Part shown: in pieces, positions 52,936 through 61,541 of the stretch | Numbering within the stretch: position 1 is the first letter of the stretch | How the letters are laid out: every line of letters begins with the position of its first letter | Assembly: GCA_965197865.1 (NCBI GenBank) | Contig: CBDANZ010000004.1 | Location: 569,313 to 633,312 of the forward strand | Length of the DNA: 64,000 bases | Reading direction: 5' to 3' | Origin: CBDANZ01 sp965197865 | Lineage (GTDB): Bacteria > Acidobacteriota > Vicinamibacteria > Vicinamibacterales > CAVVIG01 | Notes under the pieces: generated by a model | Told to the model about the DNA's origin: nothing | The model's input: the letters and a program-made list of their open reading frames with translations, nothing else | Databases searched by the model: none | Made by a program: the position numbers and the translations under genes

Positions 52936-54177
52936 CTATCGCCCTCCAGAGACCTCAGTTCCACATCCTGCAGTACATGAGGTGGCTGGGTCGGGGCCAC
53001 GCCCTTCGGCAAAGGCGCGCTCGCCAGCCCGCGCTCCCACGAGTAGTGCCGCCATGCCGTAGTTTCTCTCGTGACATCGGGGCTCATAGTAGACTCGATT
53101 CGCCTGGTCGTTCTGCCTGGTCCATTCCTGTCTGACGGTCCACGGCTTCGTCCACGTTGTCGGGTCCTCCATCGTAGCCACATACTCCAGCGTGTTTGCA
53201 TCGAGACGAGTGAAACGTTCGACGAGATGCAAGTTCTCACGGGATCCTCGATACTCCTTCTTTTGATTGAAATTGGTGACGTCGACGACCAGCGTATTGC
53301 CGTCCCAACGACTGCGCGAATCTCCAAACCACTGCCGGGCGTGACATGGCAGATGCGGACGGTCGGTGATGGGAATGATCCGCTGCCATCCTTGTCCCTG
53401 TCCCGTATTGTAGTAAATTGACACCGTGGCTGGCGACTGCACTATCCGGTGAAAAAATCCCAGCGCGCTACCGAAATCAGGCAGGCCGAAACCCAGGCAA
53501 CGCTCCGACAAGTTTCGGTCCTCCGGACCGTCGGCCCGATTGATCGCGCCGGAGGTCCCCCCTCGCGCACCCTTTGACACGTAGAAGGGAGGCGTTTCCA
53601 GTCGTCTTGGTGAGGGCGGTCCGTACGTCCCGCCAGAACAGCCGGCGAGTCCGTTCCGGTAAATTTCCGTGGCTTGAAGCAGCGCGTTTTGATACTCGAG
53701 TACTGCGGCTCACCGCTTGGTCGCCTCCGTCGTCAGCGGCGGGATTCTCCCATCTGGCGGATCCACAATGAGCGACGTGCGACGGCCCGTATGTTTCCGC
53801 ATAAGGAACACACTGTTGTATGCGCCGCTCACGTCCTGCTCGGTCCCTCGCGGCGCGCGTTTATCGCCGACTCCCCGGGGCGAGGTCACTCGCTGCCGGT
53901 CGATTTCGGCGATCTCCGCCTTCGTTAAGAACTCTTTGTTCGCGTACCGAGCGGGTCGTTCCAAGGGAACTTGAAGGTCCAAGGTCCAGATGCCCTGCAG
54001 GTCCGGTTCACCCCAGGGGGTCTTGGCCGCCGGCCCCGGCGCCGTCGGGGCGGTCTCACGGTTCGGAGGAGCCTGAGCCACGGCATGGGTCGGCCCCAGC
54101 TTCAGGAGTACGACGGTGCCCGTGATCGCGGCCACGCCGACTACCAGGAAGAATCGTGTTGTTATCTTGGACCTCAT
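52936..54177 (-). pseudogene. Secreted 'PDLQGIW' family protein, long type, interrupted by one in-frame TGA
   Basis: Read from ATG 54177: signal peptide ('FFLVVGVAAITGTVVLLKLG'), 'WGEPDLQGIWTLDLQVPLER', 'TSLIVDPPDGRIPPL', then TGA at 53710-53712. The same frame continues with 'YGPPSPRRLETPPFYV', 'CLGFGLPDFG', 'RWDGNTLVVDVTNFNQKKEY', 'NLHLVERFTRLDANTLEYV' and 'YYEPRCHERNYGMA' to 52936. The paralogue at 62554-63837 has a sense codon at the TGA position. With only this lesion visible, it is a recent pseudogene, a recoded gene or a base-call error. Confidence 0.75.
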
Positions 54178-54381
54178 TATGAACCTCGTCTTGTTCCTTG
54201 GAAGAGACCGCCTCTAGGACACTTAGATCGCACAAATGTCAAGGGCTCGTTGGTATTCTGTCAATATTGTGTCAACGCGTTGTTGGTCTTGATACTGTCC
54301 ATGCAGTCGATCCTTGATCCGTCAACGGACGCATACGGAGTATATTGACGCATCGAGAACGAGACTTGGAGGTTGCCGACG
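54178..54381. promoter_or_regulatory. Divergent promoter region with repeated TTGACA boxes
   Basis: On the minus strand, three TTGACA boxes occur within about 45 bases (54238-54280). A CGTCAA...TTGACG inverted pair (about 54321-54351) lies nearer the plus-strand gene. These could be -35 elements or operator sites for the two divergent genes. No clear -10 at standard spacing was identified. Confidence 0.35.
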
Positions 54382-55638
54382 ATGTACCCGGCCCTAGTGA
54401 GATCTTCATTCGGCGTTGGCGTCTCCCTCGCGCTCCTCGTGGTCGTGGCCGCTGGTGCCCAGAAACAGGGTCCACAGCTGCCGGAGGCCCCGCAGGTTTT
54501 CAGTAACCAGGGACAGCGATTCCGTGTCGTCCCGATCAAGGGACTGTCCTATCCGTGGGCGATTGCGTTTCTGCCGGACGGCAGCATGCTGATTAGCGAG
54601 CGCGGCGCGCGCACGTTTCGGATTGTCCGCAACGGTATTCTGGACCCACAGCCGATCACGGGGCTACCTGTGATGATCAAGGGGTCGGGCTCACGCGCTG
54701 GCGTCGATATCGCTCTGCACCCGCAGTTTACGGAGAATCGGCTGATGTATTTCACGTACTGGAAGCCGAGGCCGGGCGACGAGGATGTTGGGACGGCCGT
54801 CCTGGCCCGTGGCCGTTTTGACGCCGGCAGCGTGGCTCTTACCGATGTCCGCGACCTCTTCGTGTCGGACGCAACGGTCGACGGGCCGGCGGCTGCGCGC
54901 ATCGTGTTCGGTCGAGACGGCAAGGTTTACATGACTATCGGGTCGCCTGGGTTCATCAGGCGTGTCGGGACGCCGTTCAGTGGGGGGGATCCGGGTACGC
55001 ATGCGGGCAAAGTGCTACGCCTCAACGACGACGGCAGCGCCCCGCCCGATAATCCGTTCGTTGATCGACCCGCTTTCAGGCCGGAGATCTACGCGATGGG
55101 CATTCGCAATTCAGTCGGACTAGTCATTCATCCTGAGACCGGCGAGCTTTGGGCGACCGATAATGGCCCTCAAGGCGGCGACGAGATCAACATTATCAAA
55201 GCGGGCCGGCACTACGGCTGGCCCTTCGTCACCTACGGCCGTGCCTACAACTACGACCTTAAAGGTGAGCGTTCCGGTCTTGCGCCGCCCAGCGTGCAAC
55301 CGCCGACGTCTGCGCCCGGTATGGAGGAGCCGTTCTTGTACTATATGCCCTCGATCGCGATCGCAGGGATCGCGTTCTACACTGGCGACAAGTTCCCCTT
55401 GTGGAAAGGGAACATCTTCGTCGGCGGCCTTAAGGGCACCCAACTTTCACGCATTGCACTGAACAGACAAGGTTTGGAAAGCCGTCGCGATACGCTGCTC
55501 GCCGAGCTCGGGCAGCGGATTCGCGATGTGAGACAAGGGCCCGACGGCCTCTTGTATCTCACGACCGATGAGAAGGACGGAGCCGTTCTGAGAATCGAAC
55601 CTGTAGAACCTCTATCTCAAGACTCCGGCGGAAAGTGA
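54382..55638 (+). CDS. PQQ-dependent sugar dehydrogenase (soluble aldose dehydrogenase type)
   Basis: 418 residues from ATG 54382, preceded by GGAGG. Signal peptide 'GVSLALLVVVAAGAQ'. Beta-propeller of the GSDH family: 'LSYPWAIAFLPDGSMLISER', 'GVDIALHPQF', 'RIVFGRDGKVYMTIG', 'THAGKVLRLNDDGSAPPDNP', 'RNSVGLVIHPETGELWATDN' with 'GPQGGDEINII', and 'YGWPFVTYGR'. These oxidise aldoses at C1 with PQQ and pass electrons to cytochromes, several of which lie nearby. No PQQ biosynthesis genes are visible. Confidence 0.88.
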   Translation: MYPALVRSSFGVGVSLALLVVVAAGAQKQGPQLPEAPQVFSNQGQRFRVVPIKGLSYPWAIAFLPDGSMLISERGARTFRIVRNGILDPQPITGLPVMIKGSGSRAGVDIALHPQFTENRLMYFTYWKPRPGDEDVGTAVLARGRFDAGSVALTDVRDLFVSDATVDGPAAARIVFGRDGKVYMTIGSPGFIRRVGTPFSGGDPGTHAGKVLRLNDDGSAPPDNPFVDRPAFRPEIYAMGIRNSVGLVIHPETGELWATDNGPQGGDEINIIKAGRHYGWPFVTYGRAYNYDLKGERSGLAPPSVQPPTSAPGMEEPFLYYMPSIAIAGIAFYTGDKFPLWKGNIFVGGLKGTQLSRIALNRQGLESRRDTLLAELGQRIRDVRQGPDGLLYLTTDEKDGAVLRIEPVEPLSQDSGGK

Positions 55639-55750
55639 CGAACGCCGCGGGACTCGCCGCGTGCGAAGCAGGGACCGTGGTCACAACAGGAGTACGCGCA
55701 CGCGCGGATGCGACCGCAAGTCGTGGATCGATGCTGTGGTCTGCGTCCTC

Positions 55751-56725
55751 CTACTTTCGGTACCAGTCATAGAGCTGGTCACCGGGTGGGATCTTGCGGG
55801 TGATGTCAATGATCATCGTTTCCCCTTCCCAGCGCGTGACCAGCGGCTGCTTGCGCAGGTGTCCATAGAGGAACTCTTCCGCAAACTCCGTGCAGCGATA
55901 TTCGATGAGTTGCATATTGGGCTCCAGCCGGCGATAGAGGGGCATGGCGATCTGCCAGGAGCGCGTAAAGGTCTTGGGGTCGTCGATCGTCACTTCATAA
56001 CGGATGGCGTTCCGTCCGATCGGCGTGAAGCGCTCCACCAGACGCAGTGCTTCGCTGTGGAAATTTCCCGCCCTGTCGAACCAGTTCTTGCCGTTGAAGT
56101 CCGTCACGTCCACGACGAGCGTGTCCCCTTCCCAGCGGCCGACCGAATGGCCCATATACGTATCGTCTGGCGGTCCCTCGACCTGATCCAGGTGGACGAT
56201 CCGAGCCCCATTTGTAAACGTGAAAGCCATCTGGATCTTATTCGTACTCTGGAAAATTTGCAGCGGATAGGGCATGTACATCGCGCGGGGAATGCCCGGC
56301 AAATAGCACTTGAGTTCCGGGTCCCGGTCAATCCAGTTCTCGGCGTTCTCTGTCTTGATTTTCGCGGCCTCGGGGGTGTAGGGAATTTCGCCGTCGCCCT
56401 GCACCACTCCAAGCGATCCTGGCACACCGGCGGCCGCGCCTAAAGCGACGACCGGGGCTGCCGGCACTCGGGCGTACGAATACGGGTACACTCCGGGTTG
56501 CATCACCATGCCCGGGAGCGCTTCGTGGGCCTGCAGGTCCCAATGGGCTTCATTATTCGCCTGCCAAATCCCACTGAAGTCGGGCTTGCCGGCCACGGTG
56601 CGGGCGAACGTCGACGCCTGTCCGGCGCCCTGTGTCATCACTACTGATCTGCTGATGAGCATGCTCCCTACGGCGACCACAGCGACAACCGCTCCGATTG
56701 CCCAGCCCCTGAATCCCTTCCGCAT
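55751..56725 (-). CDS. Secreted 'PDFSGIW' family protein, short type (copy 1)
   Basis: 324 residues. Signal peptide ('AIGAVVAVVAVGSMLI'), then 'GKPDFSGIWQANNEAHWDLQ', 'RDPELKCYLPGIPRAMYMPY', 'VEGPPDDTYMGHSVGRWEGD', 'TLVVDVTDFNGKNWFDRAGN' and 'EYRCTEFAEEFLYGHLRKQP'. I know no assigned function. Two Cys (in 'KCYLPG' and 'YRCTE') are kept in the family and could form a disulfide. It is nearly identical over most of its length to the gene at 59592-60596, in opposite orientation. Confidence 0.85.
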   Translation of the reverse strand: MRKGFRGWAIGAVVAVVAVGSMLISRSVVMTQGAGQASTFARTVAGKPDFSGIWQANNEAHWDLQAHEALPGMVMQPGVYPYSYARVPAAPVVALGAAAGVPGSLGVVQGDGEIPYTPEAAKIKTENAENWIDRDPELKCYLPGIPRAMYMPYPLQIFQSTNKIQMAFTFTNGARIVHLDQVEGPPDDTYMGHSVGRWEGDTLVVDVTDFNGKNWFDRAGNFHSEALRLVERFTPIGRNAIRYEVTIDDPKTFTRSWQIAMPLYRRLEPNMQLIEYRCTEFAEEFLYGHLRKQPLVTRWEGETMIIDITRKIPPGDQLYDWYRK

Positions 56726-56952
56726 GACACTCTCCTTTTGCCTGTTGGCGACGCGTATTCTCAGATGGGGACGGTCCGCCTTGCGGTCTCATCCCGTACT
56801 CTGGTCAGGTAACTGCCTCTGGAAAATATGGAATGATCGGCCCCCGATCGTTATCGCGTAGTGCCGCGAAGCACGCGACATGGTGATTCGAAGCCGCCGA
56901 ATCGCGGGTTAACACCTTACGGCCTCAGAGCCGCACGCGAGAAGACCCGACC

Positions 56953-57309
56953 ATGAAAGACAGTATCACGTACGTTGGCTTGGACGCACGCAGGAAGGGC
57001 ATTATTTGTGGCGATGCTGCTGGGCCACGAGCGGGTGCCGGTGACGTGGGAGCTGGCGAATGAACCGAATAGCCTCCGGCGGCTGGTGCGCAAGGGAGAG
57101 CGCGAGGCCCGGGGTCCCGTGCGGTGCTGTCATGAAGCCGAGTCGTGCGGCTATGCCTTGCAGGGGCAGCTGACGAGCGCGCAGGTGAGCTGTGAAATGG
57201 TCGTTCCCGGCCTTCACCCCGCGCATAACCTGATGATCACATCAAGACGAATTGGCGGGATGCGCGCAAGCTGGTCGAGCTGCTCCGGGTGGGCCTGCTC
57301 ACCGAAGTC
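56953..57309 (+). pseudogene. IS110-family transposase, N-terminal remnant
   Basis: ATG 56953 opens 'MKDSITYVGLDARRKGIIC'. After a shift, 'VAMLLGHERVPVTWELANEP' and 'GPVRCCHEAESCGYALQGQL' continue, then after another shift 'WRDARKLVELLRVGLLTEV'. This is the DEDD N-terminal half of an IS110 transposase, of a different subgroup from the intact one at 14.4 kb. The C-terminal half is gone. Confidence 0.8.
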
Positions 57310-57333
57310 GCGCCATCGACGTCGGCTGATGAA

Positions 57334-57548
57334 GCGTCCGCGATCTCGCGCGGGTTCAAGGTGCTGTTGGGCGATATGGGCGCGTGCGTCATCAAGATCG
57401 AACAGCCCGGCAGAGGTGACGACACCCACGCGTGGGGCCCGCCGTTTCTGGAGCAAGAAAGCGCGTACTTCTTGAGCATCAATCGCAATAAGGAAAGCGT
57501 CACTCTCGATTTCAAGCAGCCGGCGGGGCGCGAGCTTCTAGATCGTTT
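57334..57548 (+). pseudogene. Fragment of a CaiB/BaiF-type CoA-transferase (family III)
   Basis: The frame reads 'LLGDMGACVIKIEQPGRGDD', 'THAWGPPFLEQESAYFLSIN' and 'RNKESVTLDFKQPAGRELLD', the N-terminal core of family III CoA-transferases. It is fused in frame to the end of the IS110 remnant and runs into a G tract, after which no similarity remains. Confidence 0.8.
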
Positions 57549-57564
57549 GGGGGGGGGGGGGGGG
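57549..57564. repeat. Homopolymer of 16 G
   Basis: A run of sixteen G residues directly at the end of the CoA-transferase similarity. No other comparable run was seen. The sequence from here to 57937 has no recognisable gene. Confidence 0.85.
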
Positions 57565-57937
57565 CGACTCTGGCAGGGCGGGCGGTCAGGCGCGGCTGAC
57601 GGCGCACACTCTGTCGGTTGCGAAACCAGCTTGTGGTAAGACAGCTGACAGAAGAGAGATGGGGTACACTAACCGCCCGCCGCAGCCCGGGCGGACGTCA
57701 CGGCGAACGGGACCGTGTGGTGCCGGGGAAACTAACGATTTGCACGGACGGGTTGGGCGGGCTGCGCGCTGTTGCTGGACGTGTCAAGTGTGCGGAGGTT
57801 CTCAACGGGAGGGCGTCGAAAGATTTCCGCGCGAAGCGCGACGCATTCGAGAGCCAAACGCTCGCCGCGTGGCCAGGTCGGCACGATCACGATGCGCTGG
57901 TGCTGGCTCGGGCCTTGAGAAACTGGAAGGTGGCGTG

Positions 57938-59011
57938 ATGGGGCTCCGACTGTGGCTGCTTGTGATTCTCGCGTCGGCCCTGTTGCTGCCCTCCTGCTCG
58001 CGGGAACCACCTGCCTCATCGGCCGGCGCGTCCGTCGCCGACCCGGCGTCCGCGACCAAGGGCGGAGGCCGCCTGTACGTCACCAACGAAATATCCGGAG
58101 ACCTGAGTGTGATCGATGTGGACACCCGCCGCGTCGTTGACACGTTACCGCTGGGCAAGCGGCCGCGCGGCATCAAGAGGAGTCCGGATGGATCCACGCT
58201 ATACGTTGCGTTGAGCGGATCACCTATTTCGCCGCCCGGCATCGATGAGAGTACCTTGCCGCCGGCCGACAAGAAGGCTGACGGCATCGGCGTATTCGAT
58301 GTTCGACAGCAACGCCTGCTCCGTGTCATCCCAGGCGGCTCCGATCCCGAACAGCTTGCGGTGAGCCAGGACGGACGATGGCTGTTTGTGGCAAATGAAG
58401 ACGTCGGTGAGACGAGGGTTATTGAGGCGAGCGACGGGCGGCTCGTGGCAGTCATTCCAGTCGGCGGCGAGCCGGAGGGTATCGACCTGAGGCCGGATGG
58501 GAAGGTCGTGTACGTTACTTCCGAGGAGGACAACGAAATCTTCGTGATCGATGCCGTCGTTGGAGAGCTCATCACGAAGTTCGCCGTCGGGCCGAGGCCG
58601 CGGTCGACCGGCTTCCTCCCCGACAGCCGCCGCGCCTACATCAGCTCGGAGAACGGCGCGTCGGTGACGGTTGTCAACGCGATGACGCACCAGGTTATTC
58701 ACACGATCGATCTCGCCGGGAAGAACGTCAGGCCAATGGGCATCATCGCATCCCCGGACGGAACGCACGTGTTCGTGACGACCGGCCGCGGGAAGACGGT
58801 CGTGATGATCGAAACCGCGACAGATCGCCCTATCGGTTCGGTGGAAGTTGGCGAGCGGCCGTGGGGCATTGCGATCTCGCCGGACGGCCGCACGGTCTAT
58901 ACCGCGAACGGTCCCTCGAATGATGTGTCGTTTGTCGACGTCGCCAGCCGCATGGTGACGGCGCGCGTCAAGGTGGGCGACAGACCCTGGGGTATCGTGC
59001 ATGTTCCGTAG
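57938..59011 (+). CDS. YVTN-type beta-propeller lipoprotein
   Basis: 357 residues from ATG 57938, behind GGAAGGTGG. Lipoprotein signal: 'LLVILASALLLPSC' with the lipidated Cys near residue 21. Seven or so repeats of the YVTN kind: 'RLYVTNEISGDLSVIDVDTR', 'WLFVANEDVGETRVIEASDG', 'VVYVTSEEDNEIFVIDAVVG', 'TVYTANGPSNDVSFVDVASR', with 'RPWGIAISPDG' loops. Probably a periplasmic binding or structural propeller; no enzyme motif is seen. It overlaps the DoxX gene by 11 bases. Confidence 0.87.
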   Translation: MGLRLWLLVILASALLLPSCSREPPASSAGASVADPASATKGGGRLYVTNEISGDLSVIDVDTRRVVDTLPLGKRPRGIKRSPDGSTLYVALSGSPISPPGIDESTLPPADKKADGIGVFDVRQQRLLRVIPGGSDPEQLAVSQDGRWLFVANEDVGETRVIEASDGRLVAVIPVGGEPEGIDLRPDGKVVYVTSEEDNEIFVIDAVVGELITKFAVGPRPRSTGFLPDSRRAYISSENGASVTVVNAMTHQVIHTIDLAGKNVRPMGIIASPDGTHVFVTTGRGKTVVMIETATDRPIGSVEVGERPWGIAISPDGRTVYTANGPSNDVSFVDVASRMVTARVKVGDRPWGIVHVP

Positions 59012-59450
59012 GGGTTGGGACACTGGGACGGCCGCAGCCGGGTTGCGCGCTCTTGCATTGCTCTTGGGCATCTTTTTTGTTGCCATGGCCGTGAACAAGG
59101 TGGCCTGGATTAGCGATAGCAGCCTGCTGATGAGACGGTTTCAACAATGGCTCCCCGATCCGGTTCCGCTCGTCCAGTGGTATCTGGAAACGATCGCCAT
59201 TCCCGGCGCACCACTCTTTGCACGGCTCGTCCCGCTCGGAGAGTTCGCGACTGGTGTAGCGCTGATGGTAGGATTCCACCCCCGTTGGGCCGCGGCGCTC
59301 GCCCTCTTCATGGTGATCAACTTCCACTTCGCTACCGGAAGCTTCTTCGAATGGGCGTTCCTCAGGGAGGGAAACGGCCTGCCCGTGCTGGCCGGGCTTC
59401 TGGCCATCGCGGCAGGCGGGGCGCGGCTGCCATGGAGTCTCCGCGGGTAG
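59001..59450 (+). CDS. DoxX-like membrane protein
   Basis: 149 residues with four hydrophobic helices ('ALALLLGIFFVAMAVNKVAW', 'LVPLGEFATGVALMVGF', 'WAAALALFMVINFHFATGSF', 'LPVLAGLLAIAAGGARL'). The layout matches DoxX/DoxD-type quinone-associated membrane proteins, which often sit with redox genes. It is translationally coupled to the propeller lipoprotein gene. Confidence 0.75.
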   Translation: MFRRGWDTGTAAAGLRALALLLGIFFVAMAVNKVAWISDSSLLMRRFQQWLPDPVPLVQWYLETIAIPGAPLFARLVPLGEFATGVALMVGFHPRWAAALALFMVINFHFATGSFFEWAFLREGNGLPVLAGLLAIAAGGARLPWSLRG

Positions 59451-59591
59451 GCGCGCGGGTGTCGTGATCGCGGCGATTCTTTGGCGTCATTTTCGCAAGA
59501 GGAACATCTCAGGCAGGGGAGTGGGACCTGACGAGAACTAAGAACCTTTCTAGAAGCTGAAGCAAGACCACGTCAGGAAGAAGGATGAGGA

Positions 59592-60596
59592 ATGAGGTCT
59601 GTTATGCGAAAGCAGTTCAGAAGCGCGATGATCGTCGTGGCAGTGGCCGCGGCTGCGGTAAGCGCCGTTATCTCCGTGTCGGTCACACGGATCGCTGGGC
59701 AGACGTCCAGTCAGGCGTCCCGGTCAGCCCGCACCGTGGACGGCAAGCCGAACTTCAACGGGATTTGGCAGGCCAATAACGAAGCCCATTGGGACCTGCA
59801 AGCCCACGAAGCGCGTCCGGGGGCCGTGACGCAGGACGGCGTCCAGTATGGGTTTTACCCTGATCCTCAGTTGCCCCAAGTACCCGCCGCTCCGGTGCTC
59901 GCGCTGGGCAGCGCCGGCGGAGTCCCCGCATCAATCGGCGTGGTGCAGGGCGACGGTGCGATCCCGTACACTCCCGAAGCCGCGGCCATCAAGACGGAGA
60001 ACGCGGCACACTGGATTGACCGGGACCCGGAACTCAAGTGCTACTTGCCGGGCATTCCCCGTGCGATGTACATGCCCTATCCGTTTCAGATTACCCAGAG
60101 TACGAACAAAATCCAGATGGTCTACGCCTTCACGACAGCAGCACGTGTGATCCACCTGGATCAGGTCGAGGGACCGCCTGACGATACGTATATGGGCCAC
60201 TCGGTTGGCCGCTGGGAGGGGGACACGCTCGCCGTGGACGTGACGGACTTCAACGGCAAGAACTGGTTCGACAGGGCGGGAAATTTCCACAGCGACGCAC
60301 TGCGTCTGGTGGAACGCTTCACGCCGATCTCGACTGACGCCATCCGCTACGACGTGACGATCGACGATCCCAAGACCTTTACGCGTTCCTGGCAGATCTC
60401 CATGCCCCTCTATCGCCGGCTGGAGCCAAATATGCCGCTTCTGGAGTATCGCTGCACCGATTTTGTTGAAGAGTTCCTCTATGGACACCTGCGCAAGGAG
60501 CCATTGGTCACGCGCTGGGAAGGGGAAACCCTCATCGTCGACATCACGCGCAAGGTTCCCCCTGGCGACAAGTTGCATGAATGGTACCGAAGGTAG
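59592..60596 (+). CDS. Secreted 'PNFNGIW' family protein, short type (copy 2)
   Basis: 334 residues from ATG 59592 (ATG 59604 is an alternative). Signal peptide 'IVVAVAAAAVSAVISVSV'. Shares 'IWQANNEAHWDLQAHEA', 'RDPELKCYLPGIPRAMYMPY', 'VEGPPDDTYMGHSVGRWEGD', 'DFNGKNWFDRAGNFHSDALR' and 'EYRCTDFVEEFLYGHLRKEP' with copy 1 at 55751-56725, differing mainly near residues 60-85. Function unknown. The DUF6152 gene follows after 78 bases. Confidence 0.85.
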   Translation: MRSVMRKQFRSAMIVVAVAAAAVSAVISVSVTRIAGQTSSQASRSARTVDGKPNFNGIWQANNEAHWDLQAHEARPGAVTQDGVQYGFYPDPQLPQVPAAPVLALGSAGGVPASIGVVQGDGAIPYTPEAAAIKTENAAHWIDRDPELKCYLPGIPRAMYMPYPFQITQSTNKIQMVYAFTTAARVIHLDQVEGPPDDTYMGHSVGRWEGDTLAVDVTDFNGKNWFDRAGNFHSDALRLVERFTPISTDAIRYDVTIDDPKTFTRSWQISMPLYRRLEPNMPLLEYRCTDFVEEFLYGHLRKEPLVTRWEGETLIVDITRKVPPGDKLHEWYRR

Positions 60597-60674
60597 CCAG
60601 AAAACGATGGGGTTGTGTGAGTGTGTTATAGTACGCAGCCGTAAAAACTGGGTAACGCAGGAGGTCAGATTTCG

Positions 60675-61127
60675 ATGCGAACAAGACTAGCCGTTGCAAT
60701 CGCGAGTATGGCGCTCGTTCTGGCTGGGACCGCAGCGTCGCTAATGGCCCATCACGCATTTGCGGCCGAATTCGACGCAAATAAGCCGGTCGCCTTCACA
60801 GGCACGGTCAGCAAGATGGAGTGGGTCAATCCTCATGTCTGGCTGCACATTAACGTGAAAACAGCGGATGGGACGATGGAAGAATGGGCGTTCGAAGCCG
60901 GGACCCCGAACGTGCTGTTCAGGCGCGGGTTTACGAAGGCGTCGCTGCTGCCGGGCACCGAGGTGAAGGTCGAGGGATACCAGGCGAAGGACGGGACCAA
61001 GCGAGCCAATGGCCGGGACCTCACGTTCCCCGATGGCAGCAAACTGTTCCTGGGTTCGTCTGGGACTGGGGCGCCATATGAGCTGACGCCTGACAGCCAG
61101 AAGCCCATCGACCAGCAGAATCGCTAA
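60675..61127 (+). CDS. DUF6152 family secreted protein
   Basis: 150 residues. Signal peptide ending near 'AASLMAHHAFAAEFD', followed by the DUF6152 pattern: HHAFAAEFD, 'FTGTVSKMEWVNPHVWLHIN' and 'NVLFRRGFTKASLLPGTEVK' with 'GYQAKDG'. A small OB-like beta domain is inferred. It commonly accompanies the 'PDF.GIW' proteins in Acidobacteriota by my recollection. Role unknown; the His-rich start after the signal peptide could bind metal. Confidence 0.85.
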   Translation: MRTRLAVAIASMALVLAGTAASLMAHHAFAAEFDANKPVAFTGTVSKMEWVNPHVWLHINVKTADGTMEEWAFEAGTPNVLFRRGFTKASLLPGTEVKVEGYQAKDGTKRANGRDLTFPDGSKLFLGSSGTGAPYELTPDSQKPIDQQNR

Positions 61128-61541
61128 GGGTCGTGCGGACAGACGGGTAGCCCAGAAAGTCCTGGGCATCCCGTCCGTGCGATCACGTTCGTCAGGGCAC
61201 GATCGGTGTGCACACGCTGCGTGTACACAGCGTTGCGGGTGGGGGTTGGACTAGCGTGACGCCAGGCGCCGGCCGCCCCCCCCAACGCCACACCGAGACT
61301 GTCGTCGGTTTTCTGCCCCGGATCGATCAACGCGCTACCGCGCGCGCACGAGAGTCACGATGTGCGCGACAACGTGCGCACGCACAAAAGCCAGCTGGTG
61401 CAACGTTGGCTGCCGACATCCCCGCGTGCCCGTCTATGTCATTCCGACCAGCAGCGCCTGGGGCAATCGGGGCGAACGCTGGTTCGGCGAAAGGATGGGG
61501 CCGATCGCCGGAGTCATGAACCGTTACGCCGAGGATCCGAC
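61128..61541. other. Spacer holding an IS630 remnant
   Basis: About 410 bases between the DUF6152 and cytochrome genes. Apart from the transposase remnant at 61359-61500, it contains only a GTGTGCACAC palindrome near 61206 and a C-rich run at 61276-61283. Confidence 0.5.
61359..61500 (+). pseudogene. IS630-family transposase, C-terminal remnant
   Basis: One frame reads 'VRDNVRTHKSQLVQRWLPTS' and the next, after a shift, 'RVPVYVIPTSSAWGNRGERW' then 'FGE'. These are the second Asp (DN..H) and the Glu (ERWFG) regions of IS630 DDE transposases. The rest is missing. Confidence 0.65.

Noticed and set aside
57659..57937. A long N-terminal extension of the propeller lipoprotein
   Set aside because: A ribosome site and lipoprotein signal place the start at 57938.
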